A stretch of 64,000 nt of DNA from Kitasatospora sp. NBC_00315 (GTDB taxonomy: Bacteria; Actinomycetota; Actinomycetes; Streptomycetales; Streptomycetaceae), in assembly GCF_041435095.1 (NCBI RefSeq), contig NZ_CP108025.1:5146001-5210000 (forward strand), in the 5' to 3' direction. Positions within the stretch are counted from its first letter, which is position 1. Every line of letters starts with the position of its first letter. A program made the translations under genes and the position numbers. Under the pieces are notes generated by a model. It did not search any database. It was not told where the DNA came from and saw only the letters and a list, made by a program, of their open reading frames with translations. Positions 1 to 7,653 of this stretch are shown piece after piece.

Positions 1-1268
1 CGGCCGTCCAGCAGGCGGCGCTCGGCGACGACGGTACCGAGCTCCGCCGGATCCAGCTCGCGGAACTCCTGCCACTCGGTGAGGTGCAGGACGACGTGGG
101 CGCCCTGGGCGGCCTCCAACGGGCTGTCGGCGTACGCCAGGCTGGGGAACATCTTCCGGGCGTTGTCCATCGCCTTGGGGTCGTAGACGGTGACCTGGGC
201 GCCCTGGAGCTGGATCTGCGCGGCGACGTTGAGCGCGGGGGAGTCGCGGATGTCGTCCGAGTTGGGCTTGAAGGCGGCGCCGAGGACGGCCACCTGGCGG
301 CCGAGGAAGCCGCCGCCGCACTGCTCACGGGTCAGCTCGACCATCCGGGAGCGGCGCCGCATGTTGATCGAGTCGACCTCGCGCAGGAAGGTCAGCGCCT
401 GGTCGGCGCCGAGCTCGCCGGCCCTGGCCATGAAGGCGCGGATGTCCTTGGGCAGGCAGCCGCCGCCGAAGCCGAGGCCGGCGTTGAGGAACTTGCCGCC
501 GATCCGCTCGTCGTAGGAGAGGGCCTTGCTGAGCTGGGTGACGTCGGCGCCGGCGCTCTCGCAGACCTCGGCCATCGCGTTGATGAACGAGATCTTGGTG
601 GCGAGGAAGGAGTTGGCGGCCGCCTTGACCAGTTCGGCGGTGGCGAAGTCGGTGACCACGAACGGCACGCCCTGGCCGATCGGCGTCGCGTACACCTCGC
701 GCAGCAGCTGCTCGGCCCGCTCGGTGCGGGTGCCGACCACGATCCGGTCCGGGTGCAGGGTGTCGCCGACGGCGAAGCCCTCGCGCAGGAACTCCGGGTT
801 CCAGGCCAGCTCGGCGCCCTCACCGGCGGGCGCCAGCGCGGCCAGCCGCTCGGCGAGGCGGCTCGCGCTGCCGACCGGGACGGTGGACTTGCCGACCACC
901 AGGGTGGGCCGGGTCAGGTACGGCGCGATCGAGTCGAGGGCGGCGTCGACGTAGCTCATGTCCGCCGCGAACTCGCCCTTGCGCTGCGGGGTGTTGACGC
1001 AGATGAAGTGGACGTCGCCGAACTCGGCGGCCTCCTGCGGCGAGGTGGTGAAGCGCAGCCGCCCGCTGGAACCCTCGTGCCCGGCCACGTGCTTGAGCAG
1101 CAACTCGGAGAGTCCCGGCTCGTACATCGGGATCCGCCCCGCGGTCAGCGTGGCGATCTTCTCCGGGTCGATGTCCAGGCCGAGCACCTCGAAGCCGAAC
1201 TCCGCCATGCAGGCGGCGTGCGTGGCGCCGAGGTAGCCGGTGCCGATCACTGAGATTCGGAGGGCCAC
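1..1268 (-). CDS. UDP-glucose 6-dehydrogenase, 3' end outside window
   Basis: Cytoplasmic NAD-dependent oxidation of UDP-glucose to UDP-glucuronate, a precursor for glycopolymers. The visible 422 codons start with a Rossmann motif (VIGTGYLGATHA, about residues 7-18), contain the lysine/asparagine helix ELVKAAANSF, and carry the catalytic cysteine at residue 271 in GFGGGCLPKD. The C-terminal UDP-binding part (DPKAMDNA, LTEWQEF) is present and only the last few tens of residues are missing relative to the usual 430-450. The start is a GTG at 1268-1266 behind an AAAGGGGA ribosome-binding site. It is a member of the UGD/GMD family; alternatives such as GDP-mannose dehydrogenase are less likely because of the overall motif spacing. 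Neighbouring LCP and glycosyltransferase genes fit an envelope polysaccharide role. Confidence 0.93.
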   Translation of the reverse strand, partial: MALRISVIGTGYLGATHAACMAEFGFEVLGLDIDPEKIATLTAGRIPMYEPGLSELLLKHVAGHEGSSGRLRFTTSPQEAAEFGDVHFICVNTPQRKGEFAADMSYVDAALDSIAPYLTRPTLVVGKSTVPVGSASRLAERLAALAPAGEGAELAWNPEFLREGFAVGDTLHPDRIVVGTRTERAEQLLREVYATPIGQGVPFVVTDFATAELVKAAANSFLATKISFINAMAEVCESAGADVTQLSKALSYDERIGGKFLNAGLGFGGGCLPKDIRAFMARAGELGADQALTFLREVDSINMRRRSRMVELTREQCGGGFLGRQVAVLGAAFKPNSDDIRDSPALNVAAQIQLQGAQVTVYDPKAMDNARKMFPSLAYADSPLEAAQGAHVVLHLTEWQEFRELDPAELGTVVAERRLLDG

Positions 1269-1675
1269 GGGTTCCCCTTTGCGGAATGTCGGACGTGCCG
1301 GACCGGTCGGGCGCTGCCGGCTGCGGCGGGGCGCAAGCACCGATGCTATCCGGCCGTGGAAGCGCCCTGTCCCCTCGCGTCCGGACCGGCCGTTCCCACC
1401 TGTTCGGCGCCCTGTTCGGCGCCCTGCTCGGTGCCCTGTCCGGCGCCTTCCCCCGGGCGCGGGCGGGTGCTCGGGGCCCGGGTGCCCGCACAGGGGGTGC
1501 GGGCCCGTCCTGGCCGGTACCCCGCGGACGGCGCGCGGGCACCGGGGCGCGCCGGGGGCGTTCCGGGCCCGCTCCCGGCACTCTCCGTGTCGCGCATGTC
1601 ACGTCGGGGCTGGGCAGGGCGCAACCCTAGACTTAGGATCTACTTAACGGTCATTAACCAGACGAGCGAGGCATC
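1269..1675. promoter_or_regulatory. Divergent intergenic region with promoter and TTAA palindrome
   Basis: About 400 GC-rich bases separate the divergent UDP-glucose dehydrogenase and acyl-CoA dehydrogenase genes. The only clearly less GC-rich stretch is next to the rightward gene: a TAGGAT -10-like hexamer at 1634-1639, followed by TTAACGGTCATTAA (1644-1657), an imperfect TTAA-N6-TTAA palindrome. Its position just after the -10 box suits a repressor operator, for example a TetR-type regulator of fatty-acid genes, but no regulator is encoded nearby. I see no good -35 hexamer. The rest (1269-1620) shows only GC-rich sequence without a convincing gene. Confidence 0.4.
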
Positions 1676-2854
1676 ATGGCGAGCGGCGCAGGAGCGGACT
1701 TCGACCTCTTCCGGACCACCGAGGAGCACGAGATGCTCCGGGAGGCGGTGCGCTCGCTGGCCGAGGCGAAGATCGCGCCGTTCGCGGCGGACGTGGACGA
1801 GCAGGGCCGGTTCCCGGACGAGGCGTTGGAGGCGTTGCGGGGGAGTGACCTGCACGCGGTGCATGTGCCGGAGGAGTACGGCGGTGCGGGTGCGGACGCG
1901 CTGGCGACGGTCATCGTGATCGAGGAGGTCGCGCGGGTGTGCGCGTCGTCCTCGTTGATCCCGGCGGTCAACAAGCTCGGCTCGCTGCCGGTGCAGTTGT
2001 CCGGTTCGGAGGAGCTCAAGCGCAGGTACCTGGGTGCGCTGGCCCGTGGGGAGGGGATGTTCTCCTACTGCCTGTCCGAGCCGGACGCGGGTTCGGACGC
2101 CGCCGGGATGAAGACCCGTGCGGTGCGCGACGGTGACTTCTGGGTCCTCAACGGCGTCAAGCGGTGGATCACCAACGCCGGCGTCTCCGAGTTCTACACG
2201 GTGATGGCCGTCACCGATCCGCAGAAGCGCTCGCGCGGCATCTCGGCGTTCGTGGTGGAGAAGGGCGACGAGGGCGTGTCCTTCGGCGCGCCGGAGAAGA
2301 AGCTCGGCATCAAGGGCTCCCCGACCCGCGAGGTCTACTTCGACAACGTCCGCATTCCCGCCGACCGGATGATCGGCGAGGAGGGCACCGGCTTCGCCAC
2401 CGCGATGAAGACCCTCGACCACACCCGGGTGACCATCGCCGCGCAGGCCCTGGGCATCGCCCAGGGCGCGCTGGACTACGCCGCCGGCTACGTCAAGGAG
2501 CGCAAGCAGTTCGGCAAGCCGATCGGCGAGTTCCAGGGCGTGCAGTTCATGCTCGCCGACATGGCGATGAAGCTGGAGGCGGCACGCCAGCTGACCTACG
2601 CCGCCGCCGCCCGCTCCCAGCGCAGCTCCGGCGGAGGCGGCGAGGAGTCCCTCACCTTCTTCGGCGCCGCCGCCAAGTGCTTCGCCTCCGACGCCGCGAT
2701 GGAGATCACCACCGACGCCGTCCAGCTCCTCGGCGGCTACGGCTACACCCGCGACTACCCCCTGGAGCGGATGATGCGCGACGCCAAGATCACCCAGATC
2801 TACGAGGGCACCAACCAGATCCAGCGCATCGTCATGGCCCGCAACCTCCCCTAG
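1676..2854 (+). CDS. Acyl-CoA dehydrogenase
   Basis: FAD-dependent alpha,beta-dehydrogenation of an acyl-CoA in fatty or branched-chain acid breakdown, passing electrons to ETF. The 392 residues match the usual 380-390. The N-terminal helical domain is followed by the FAD/substrate signature YCLSEPDAGSDAAGMKT (about 125-141), the middle beta domain with WITNAG, and the C-terminal helical domain with FGKPIGEFQGVQF and the QLLGGYGYTRDYPLERMMRD segment. The catalytic glutamate is the one in IYEGTNQIQR near the C terminus. ATG at 1676 follows GCGAGG. Chain-length specificity cannot be read from sequence. Codon choice shifts within the gene: the first ~450 bases prefer GCG, GGT and TTG, the rest GCC and GGC. 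It stands alone, followed by an IS30 element inserted in its terminator. Confidence 0.95.
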   Translation: MASGAGADFDLFRTTEEHEMLREAVRSLAEAKIAPFAADVDEQGRFPDEALEALRGSDLHAVHVPEEYGGAGADALATVIVIEEVARVCASSSLIPAVNKLGSLPVQLSGSEELKRRYLGALARGEGMFSYCLSEPDAGSDAAGMKTRAVRDGDFWVLNGVKRWITNAGVSEFYTVMAVTDPQKRSRGISAFVVEKGDEGVSFGAPEKKLGIKGSPTREVYFDNVRIPADRMIGEEGTGFATAMKTLDHTRVTIAAQALGIAQGALDYAAGYVKERKQFGKPIGEFQGVQFMLADMAMKLEAARQLTYAAAARSQRSSGGGGEESLTFFGAAAKCFASDAAMEITTDAVQLLGGYGYTRDYPLERMMRDAKITQIYEGTNQIQRIVMARNLP

Positions 2855-2910
2855 ACCCACCCGGCACCGGCACCGACACACCACGAAGCCCCCGACGCCC
2901 GAGCGGCGGA

Positions 2911-2932
2911 TTCTTGGGGTCCTCGCAACACC
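2911..2932. repeat. IS30 left inverted repeat
   Basis: Begins TTCTTGGGGTCCTCGCAACA; pairs with 4201-4222 at 18 of 22 positions. It lies just beyond the 3' end of the transposase gene. Confidence 0.8.
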
Positions 2933-2939
2933 TGATGAC

Positions 2940-4175
2940 CTATGCGGTCGTCAGTAGATCACGCAGGCGCTCGGCTGGAGTTTTCCAGCCGAGCGTTTTG
3001 CGTGGCCGGCCGTTGAGTTGCTGGGCGACGTGTTCGAGGTCTTCGGGGCTGTGCACGGACAGGTCGGTGCTCTTGGGGAAGTACTGCCGTAGCAGGCCGT
3101 TGGTGTTCTCGTTCGATCCGCGCTGCCAGGGGGAGTGCGGATCGCAGAAGTAGACCGGTACTCCCGTGGCGACGGTGAACTGCTTGTGCGCTGCCATCTC
3201 GCAGCCCTGGTCCCAGGTCAGTGAGCCGCGTAGGTGCTCGGGCAGTGTCTGGATCAAGGGCACCAGCACGTCGCGGACCTCCGCGGCGGTGTGCCCGCCG
3301 GGCAGGTGCCCGAGCATGACGTAGCGGGTGGAGCGCTCGACCAGGGTCACGATCGCGCTCTCGCTGCGGGGGCCGACGATCAGATCGCCCTCCCAGTGGC
3401 CGGGCACCGCCCGGTCCTCGACCTCGGCAGGCCGCTCGGAGATCATCACCATCTCGTCGACGAACCGGCGGGTGCGCTGCTCGGGGCTGCGGTGCGGCTT
3501 GCGGCGGGTTCGGCCGGTGCGCAGTGCGAGTGCGACCTCGCGTCGCAGCCCGCCACGTGCCTGGACGTAGATCGCCTGGTAGATCGTCTCCGGACTCACC
3601 CGCATGCTCTCGTCGTCGGGGAACTCGATGACCAGAGCGTGACAGATCTGCTCGGGCGACCACCGCTCCCGCAGCTTGCCCGCGACGAACTCGCGCAGCG
3701 AACCCGCCCGGGCGAGCTTGGACTCCTTGGGGCGCGACCGGCTTCCCGCCCATGCCCGCTGGGCCCGGTGCGGCCGGTAGACGCCGTCGACCGCACGGGT
3801 GTCGATCTCGCGCTTGACGGTGGAGGCCGGCCGGCCCAGGGCCCGCCCGATCGCCCGCAGCGACCGGCCCTCCCGACGCATGTCGGCGATCAGCTCCCGC
3901 TCGCCCACCGTCAGGAACCGTGGGTGCAGTCCGGCCTCGACGACCTGCACGGCGGCGTCCTGCCGTCGCACCCCGGCCGCGCGAAGCCGGTCGTACTCCG
4001 CCCGCCCCGGGTGCCCGTCCCTTCCCGGCTTCCCACGGCCACGGACACCGGCCTTCCGCGCCCACCCGGCCGCCGTGTGACGGCTCACCCCGACTGCCCG
4101 GGCCGCACCCGTGACACTGCCGTTCTCCCGGTCCAGCGCCTCGAAGAACCTCGCCTTCAAGCCCTCAAAATCCAC
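2940..4175 (-). CDS. IS30-family transposase
   Basis: Cut-and-paste DDE transposase of 411 residues, normal for the family. The N terminus has a helix-turn-helix (GAARAVGVSRHTAAGWARKA, about 17-36) and a second HTH typical of IS30 (REGRSLRAIGRALGRPASTV). The catalytic core shows the three acidic residues in GHWEGDLIVG (D), LTWDQGCEM (D) and GSNENTNGLLRQ (E), and the downstream FPKSTDLS segment. The only plausible start inside the element is the GTG at 4175-4173. That codon abuts a 17/18-bp hairpin at 4176-4215, which leaves no free ribosome-binding site; translation may be deliberately weak. The frame is intact, so the element may be active. Confidence 0.9.
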   Translation of the reverse strand: MDFEGLKARFFEALDRENGSVTGAARAVGVSRHTAAGWARKAGVRGRGKPGRDGHPGRAEYDRLRAAGVRRQDAAVQVVEAGLHPRFLTVGERELIADMRREGRSLRAIGRALGRPASTVKREIDTRAVDGVYRPHRAQRAWAGSRSRPKESKLARAGSLREFVAGKLRERWSPEQICHALVIEFPDDESMRVSPETIYQAIYVQARGGLRREVALALRTGRTRRKPHRSPEQRTRRFVDEMVMISERPAEVEDRAVPGHWEGDLIVGPRSESAIVTLVERSTRYVMLGHLPGGHTAAEVRDVLVPLIQTLPEHLRGSLTWDQGCEMAAHKQFTVATGVPVYFCDPHSPWQRGSNENTNGLLRQYFPKSTDLSVHSPEDLEHVAQQLNGRPRKTLGWKTPAERLRDLLTTA

Positions 4176-4215
4176 GATCCCCGCAACTCCCTGAATCCAG
4201 GGTGTTGCGGGGATC
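4176..4215 (-). promoter_or_regulatory. Hairpin at right IS end covering the transposase start region
   Basis: Two 18-base arms, GATCCCCGCAACTCCCTG and its near-complement, flank a 4-base AATC loop with one mismatch. The outer arm is part of the right terminal repeat. If transcribed from outside, the hairpin would sequester the region upstream of the GTG start, a device known in other IS elements for limiting transposase made from read-through transcripts. That role here is inference. Confidence 0.6.
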
Positions 4216-4222
4216 GCTAGAA
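4201..4222. repeat. IS30 right inverted repeat
   Basis: Reverse complement begins TTCTAGCGATCCCCGCAACA and matches the left end at 18 of 22 positions. Confidence 0.8.
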
Positions 4223-4258
4223 CCCGCCAGCAGGGCGGCGGGGGCTTCGTGGTGGGCG

Positions 4259-5623
4259 CTACTTCGTCTCGGGCACCGCGGTGTCGTTGCGGAAGGCGTC
4301 GAAGACCTGCTTGGCCTTGGCGGCGTCCCACTTCACGGCGGACTCGCCGGTCGAGGTGCGGAAGTCGGGGTTGCTGATCGGGACGGTGATGCTCCGGCCG
4401 CCGCCGCCGTTGACGTCCTTCATGGCGAGGAAGAGCGATCCGAGGTCGGTGAGACCCGCGTCGCTGTCCACGATCAGGGTGCCGAGGCCCGAGCTCACCA
4501 GCGGGTAGAAGGTGAACGGGTTGAGCACGGTGGCCGGCGAGGCGGCCTGCTTGGCGAGAGCGCCGAGGAACTTCTGCTGGTTGCGCATCCGGCCGAGGTC
4601 CTGGTCGGCCATCTGGTGGCGCTGGCGGACGAAGGCGAGCGCCTGGGTGCCGGTGAGGGTCTGGCAGCCGGCCTTCAGGTCGAGGCCGGAGTCCTTGTCC
4701 TGGACGGCCTGGTCGATGCACATGTCGACGCCGCCGACAGAGTCCACGATGCCCACGAAGCCGGCGAAGCCGATCTCCGCGTAGTGGTCGATGCGGATGC
4801 CGGTGTTGGTCTCCACGGTCTGCGCGAGCAGCTTGCCGCCGCCGTTGGCGAAGGCCGAGTTGATCTTCGAGGTGGTGGCCTTGACCTGCTTGCCGCCGTC
4901 GGTGGCGTGCGCCGGGATCGGCACCCAGGAGTCACGCGGGATGCTCATCAGCGTGTTCCCGTGGTCCCCGATGTGCAGCACCATCATCGAGTCGCTGCGC
5001 TTGCCGCCGGCGTGCCCGGTGTGGAGGTCCTCCTCCTGCGAGTCGCTGAGACCGTCGCGGCTGTCCGAGCCGACGATCAGCCAGTTGGTGCCCTTGCCGG
5101 CGGCCGGGCGCCCCGGGTAGTCGGCCAGCACGTTCTCGTGGTTGAGCTTGGAGTCGGCCCAGAACCAGGTGCCGACCGAGGTCAGCATCATGGCGATCAG
5201 CAGGGCGAAGACCGTCACCTTGATCTTGCGGCGGCGCGGCCAGCGGGACCGGGCGGCGGACGGCTGCGCGCCGCCCGGGCCTATCGGTCCGCCGGGCGTA
5301 CCGGGGCGCTGCGGCGGCACCGACGCGGGCCGCGGCGGCTCGACGCCGCCGCTCTGCGCGGGCGACCGCCCCGCCCCGGCGGCCGGACCGTACGACGGCG
5401 GCGGTCCGTACCCGCCCGGTGCCTGCTCCCCCTGGGCCCCGGCCGGTCCGTACCCGCCGGACTGTCCCTGCCCGGCGGGCCTCGCGGCCCCCGGACCGCG
5501 CGGGTTCAGCGCGGCCGGCAGCGGCGGCTCGGCTCCCGCGCCGCCGCCCTGCCCGTACGCGCCCCCGCGCTCGCCGTACGCGCCACCGCCGCCGCCCGGG
5601 CGGCCCTCCTGCCACGTGTTCAT
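4259..5623 (-). CDS. LCP (LytR-CpsA-Psr) family cell-wall glycopolymer ligase
   Basis: Membrane-anchored phosphotransferase expected to attach undecaprenyl-linked glycopolymers to peptidoglycan outside the membrane. The 454-residue product has a long Gly/Pro/Ala-rich cytoplasmic tail (1-130), a basic stretch WPRRRKIK, one transmembrane helix (about 136-155), then the LCP domain with NWLIVGSDSRDG, the arginine motif MSIPRDSWVPIP, GVDMCIDQAV and FVRQRHQMADQDLGRMRNQQ. The arginines and aspartates that bind pyrophosphate are kept. The start is ATG at 5623, just before the low-complexity tail; no strong ribosome-binding site is visible. It is transcribed away from the leader-peptide promoter and towards the IS30 element, which now replaces the centre of its terminator. 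It is one of three LCP genes in 10 kb. Confidence 0.92.
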   Translation of the reverse strand: MNTWQEGRPGGGGGAYGERGGAYGQGGGAGAEPPLPAALNPRGPGAARPAGQGQSGGYGPAGAQGEQAPGGYGPPPSYGPAAGAGRSPAQSGGVEPPRPASVPPQRPGTPGGPIGPGGAQPSAARSRWPRRRKIKVTVFALLIAMMLTSVGTWFWADSKLNHENVLADYPGRPAAGKGTNWLIVGSDSRDGLSDSQEEDLHTGHAGGKRSDSMMVLHIGDHGNTLMSIPRDSWVPIPAHATDGGKQVKATTSKINSAFANGGGKLLAQTVETNTGIRIDHYAEIGFAGFVGIVDSVGGVDMCIDQAVQDKDSGLDLKAGCQTLTGTQALAFVRQRHQMADQDLGRMRNQQKFLGALAKQAASPATVLNPFTFYPLVSSGLGTLIVDSDAGLTDLGSLFLAMKDVNGGGGRSITVPISNPDFRTSTGESAVKWDAAKAKQVFDAFRNDTAVPETK

Positions 5624-5746
5624 GTGGGAGAGGATGCCCGATCCGGTGGCCGCAGACTCCCCCCGGGGCCCCGACCAGGGCCCTTGTAGCCGTTTTGATG
5701 CAGAGCCCGGATCGCCCCGCCGCATGTTCACCAGCTGGAACGAACC

Positions 5747-5775
5747 TTGACCGGCACAACGCTGCGTGTTTGCAT
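5747..5775 (+). promoter_or_regulatory. Promoter for the cysteine leader peptide and flavin reductase
   Basis: TTGACC at 5747-5752 and TTGCAT at 5770-5775 are spaced by 17 bp. The expected start point is about 5782-5783, so the ATG at 5783 could be the first base of the transcript (leaderless). Confidence 0.45.
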
Positions 5776-5782
5776 GAGTCCC

Positions 5783-5860
5783 ATGGAGCAGCGATGGACC
5801 CTCACGCGTCGGCGGCACGTCGACCTTCAGCGTGTGTCCTGTTCGCTGTGTCGTGGCTGA
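5783..5860 (+). CDS. Putative cysteine-responsive leader peptide
   Basis: A 25-codon reading frame ends in RRRHVDLQRVSCSLCRG. This matches a family of tiny actinobacterial leader peptides (RRHVDLQRV-S-x-LCR) that precede sulfur-assimilation and sulfonate genes. The two late cysteine codons (TGT, TGT) can act as a sensor: ribosome stalling when Cys-tRNA is scarce alters downstream RNA structure. An in-frame ATG at 5774 would give 28 residues, but the promoter spacing favours a leaderless start at 5783. The frame is 144 bases upstream of the flavin reductase ATG, with a hairpin in between (5915-5938). Recognition of the peptide family is solid; the regulatory role in this strain is inferred. 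Confidence 0.8.
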   Translation: MEQRWTLTRRRHVDLQRVSCSLCRG

Positions 5861-5914
5861 CCGCTCGCCACCGTTCAACCCTCTAGCACCCCCCTCCTCC
5901 CCGCTGTCCGGGCG

Positions 5915-5938
5915 CCGTCGGCCATGAGCCGCCGACGG
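5915..5938 (+). promoter_or_regulatory. Hairpin between leader peptide and flavin reductase gene
   Basis: Arms CCGTCGGC and GCCGACGG (8 bp perfect) enclose an 8-base loop. It is the best candidate for the structure controlled by translation of the upstream leader peptide; there is no U-run, so control of ribosome access or Rho-dependent termination is more likely than an intrinsic terminator. Confidence 0.45.
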
Positions 5939-6004
5939 GCCGAGGCGCGGTTCCGCTCTCCGTTCGGCGCCCCCACGGCGCCGCCCTGCCCCGAGGTGAA
6001 CTCC

Positions 6005-6559
6005 ATGGCCGTCGTCCTGTCCGTCTCCGGTTCCCCGTCCCGTACCTCCCGCACCACCAAGCTGCTGCGGCACGTCGACGCGAGGCTGACCGCCCGCGGC
6101 CACGAGGTGATCCCCTTCGAGGTGCGCAGCCTGCCCGCCGAGGCGCTGCTCTCCGGGGACACCTCGCACCCCGCGATAGCCGCCGCGCTGGAGCTGTTCG
6201 CCCAGGCGGACGGCGTGGTGATCGGCACCCCCGTGTACAAGGCCGCCTACTCGGGGCTGCTGAAGACGCTGCTGGACGTGCTGCCGCAGTACGCGCTCAC
6301 CGGCAAGGCCGTCCTGCCGCTGGCCACCGGCGGCTCCGCCGCGCACGTGCTCGCGGTGGACTACGCGCTGCGTCCGGTGCTCAGCTCGATGGGTGCGGGA
6401 CACGTCACCCAGGGCTGGTTCGTGCTGGACCGCCACATCACCGTCGGGGACGACGGCGTCACCGTGATCGAGCGGGAGACCGACGTGCTGCTCACGCCGG
6501 TGGTGGACGGCTTCGCCACGGCGCTGGAGCGACGGGTGGAGCCGGCCCTGGCGCGCTGA
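6005..6559 (+). CDS. NADPH-dependent FMN reductase, SsuE-like
   Basis: A 184-residue flavodoxin-like reductase that would supply FMNH2 to a two-component sulfonate or sulfide monooxygenase. The N terminus VLSVSGSPSRTSRT is the FMN phosphate loop; GTPVYKAAYSGLLKTLLDVLP (about 79-99) is the family signature, followed by LPLATGGSAAHVLAVDYALRP. ATG at 6005 has a GAGGTG ribosome-binding site 6 bases upstream; an in-frame ATG at 5924 would overlap the hairpin and is rejected. The cysteine leader peptide just upstream places it in sulfur metabolism. No ssu monooxygenase or transporter gene is adjacent, so the partner enzyme lies elsewhere. The gene symbol ssuE is plausible but not assigned. Confidence 0.88.
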   Translation: MAVVLSVSGSPSRTSRTTKLLRHVDARLTARGHEVIPFEVRSLPAEALLSGDTSHPAIAAALELFAQADGVVIGTPVYKAAYSGLLKTLLDVLPQYALTGKAVLPLATGGSAAHVLAVDYALRPVLSSMGAGHVTQGWFVLDRHITVGDDGVTVIERETDVLLTPVVDGFATALERRVEPALAR

Positions 6560-6608
6560 CGGGCGGTCACCGGTCGTTCGCCGACGCCGGCGGACCCTGA
6601 TCCGGGCG

Positions 6609-6637
6609 GCGGGGTCCCCTAGGGGGAGGGGCCCCGC
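6609..6637 (+). terminator. GC-rich hairpin after flavin reductase
   Basis: GCGGGG and CCCCGC arms enclose alternating G and C runs about 50 bases after the stop codon. A likely Rho-independent terminator without a U-tract, as is common in this group. The remaining bases to 6846 show no gene. Confidence 0.5.
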
Positions 6638-6846
6638 TCCCCGTACATCCACGGTTGGGCGGCTTCCTCCCGGCGGATGACGATCCGGTCTTCCGGCGCT
6701 CCTAACGTGGTCCTTATCCCCGCTCGTACAGCACGAGGGTGGGGCTACCCCCCGGTCCGATACACCCCCTGTCTCCATGTCGGAGACCTGGTGGTGACGG
6801 ACAGACTCGGGGGCGACGGGCGGGCCCACATCTTGAGGAGAATCCA

Positions 6847-7635
6847 GTGACGACGGCAGCAGCGGCCGTGTACGACCCCCAGATCCCCGGCGGTGCCTCC
6901 GCCGTGGCGGCCAGCGCGCGGCAGGTGACCAAGGCCTACGGCGCCGGGGAGACCCGGGTCACCGCGCTGGACGCGGTCGACGTGGACATCCAGAGCGGCA
7001 GGTTCACCGCGATCATGGGCCCCTCGGGCTCCGGCAAGTCGACCCTGATGCACTGCCTGGCAGGGCTGGACACCGTCTCCGAGGGCCGGATCTGGATCGG
7101 TGACACCGAGATCACCGGTCTCAAGGACAAGCAGCTGACCAAGCTGCGCCGCGACAAGATCGGCTTCATCTTCCAGGCGTTCAACCTGCTCCCCACGCTC
7201 AACGCGCTGGAGAACATCACCCTGCCGATGGACATCGCCGGCCGCCGGCCCGACACCGCCTGGCTCGACCAGGTGGTGCAGACCGTCGGCCTGGCCGACC
7301 GGCTCAAGCACCGCCCGACCCAGCTCTCCGGCGGCCAGCAGCAGCGCGTGGCCGTGGCCCGTGCGCTGGCCGCCCGCCCCGAGATCATCTTCGGGGACGA
7401 GCCGACCGGGAACCTCGACTCCCGCTCCGGCTCCGAGGTGCTGACCTTCCTGCGCCGCTCGGTGGACGAGCTGGGCCAGACCATCGTGATGGTCACCCAC
7501 GACCCGGTCGCCGCGAGCTACGCCGACCGCGTGCTGTTCCTCGCCGACGGCGTGATCGTCGACGAGATGCACGCCCCGACCGCCGACTCCGTCCTCGAAC
7601 GCATGCGCCGTTTCGACGGCAAGCGCACCAGCTGA
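6847..7635 (+). CDS. ABC transporter ATP-binding protein, MacB/LolD type
   Basis: ATPase subunit of an exporter or mechanotransmitting ABC system. The 262 residues carry Walker A GPSGSGKST (58-66), Q-loop FIFQAFNLLPTLNALENI, signature LSGGQQQRVAVARAL, Walker B IIFGDEPTGNLDS and the switch histidine VTHDPVAA. The NLDSRSGSEV and FNLLPTLNALEN stretches are typical of the LolD/MacB/FtsE class rather than importers. GTG at 6847 follows GAGGAGAA. An N-terminal extension of about 20 residues precedes the ATPase fold. It is 18 bases upstream of its permease, so the two form an operon. Substrate unknown; peptides, lipids or antibiotics are family possibilities. Confidence 0.95.
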   Translation: MTTAAAAVYDPQIPGGASAVAASARQVTKAYGAGETRVTALDAVDVDIQSGRFTAIMGPSGSGKSTLMHCLAGLDTVSEGRIWIGDTEITGLKDKQLTKLRRDKIGFIFQAFNLLPTLNALENITLPMDIAGRRPDTAWLDQVVQTVGLADRLKHRPTQLSGGQQQRVAVARALAARPEIIFGDEPTGNLDSRSGSEVLTFLRRSVDELGQTIVMVTHDPVAASYADRVLFLADGVIVDEMHAPTADSVLERMRRFDGKRTS

Positions 7636-7653
7636 GCCGGGGGAAACGGACCG

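Larger units (their letters stand above)
2911..4222 (-). mobile_element. IS30-family insertion sequence, apparently intact
   Basis: A single transposase gene is bounded by imperfect inverted repeats of at least 22 bp: 2911-2932 on the left and 4201-4222 on the right match at 18 of 22 positions when one is reversed. The flanking host DNA is itself a broken palindrome: ACCACGAAGCCCCCG just left of the element is the exact reverse complement of bases just right of it (within 4223-4258). The element therefore sits in the loop or centre of a former terminator-like hairpin. Because the target is symmetric I cannot fix the target-site duplication or the exact ends to the base. Confidence 0.85.

Noticed and set aside
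2940..4721. 593-residue transposase reading frame running into the LCP gene
   Set aside because: The part above 4222 is antisense LCP sequence outside the element; the transposase homology begins at the GTG at 4175.
5790..5884. Alternative 30-codon frame MDPHASAARR overlapping the leader peptide
   Set aside because: It has no family match, whereas the +1-shifted frame gives the known leader-peptide pattern.
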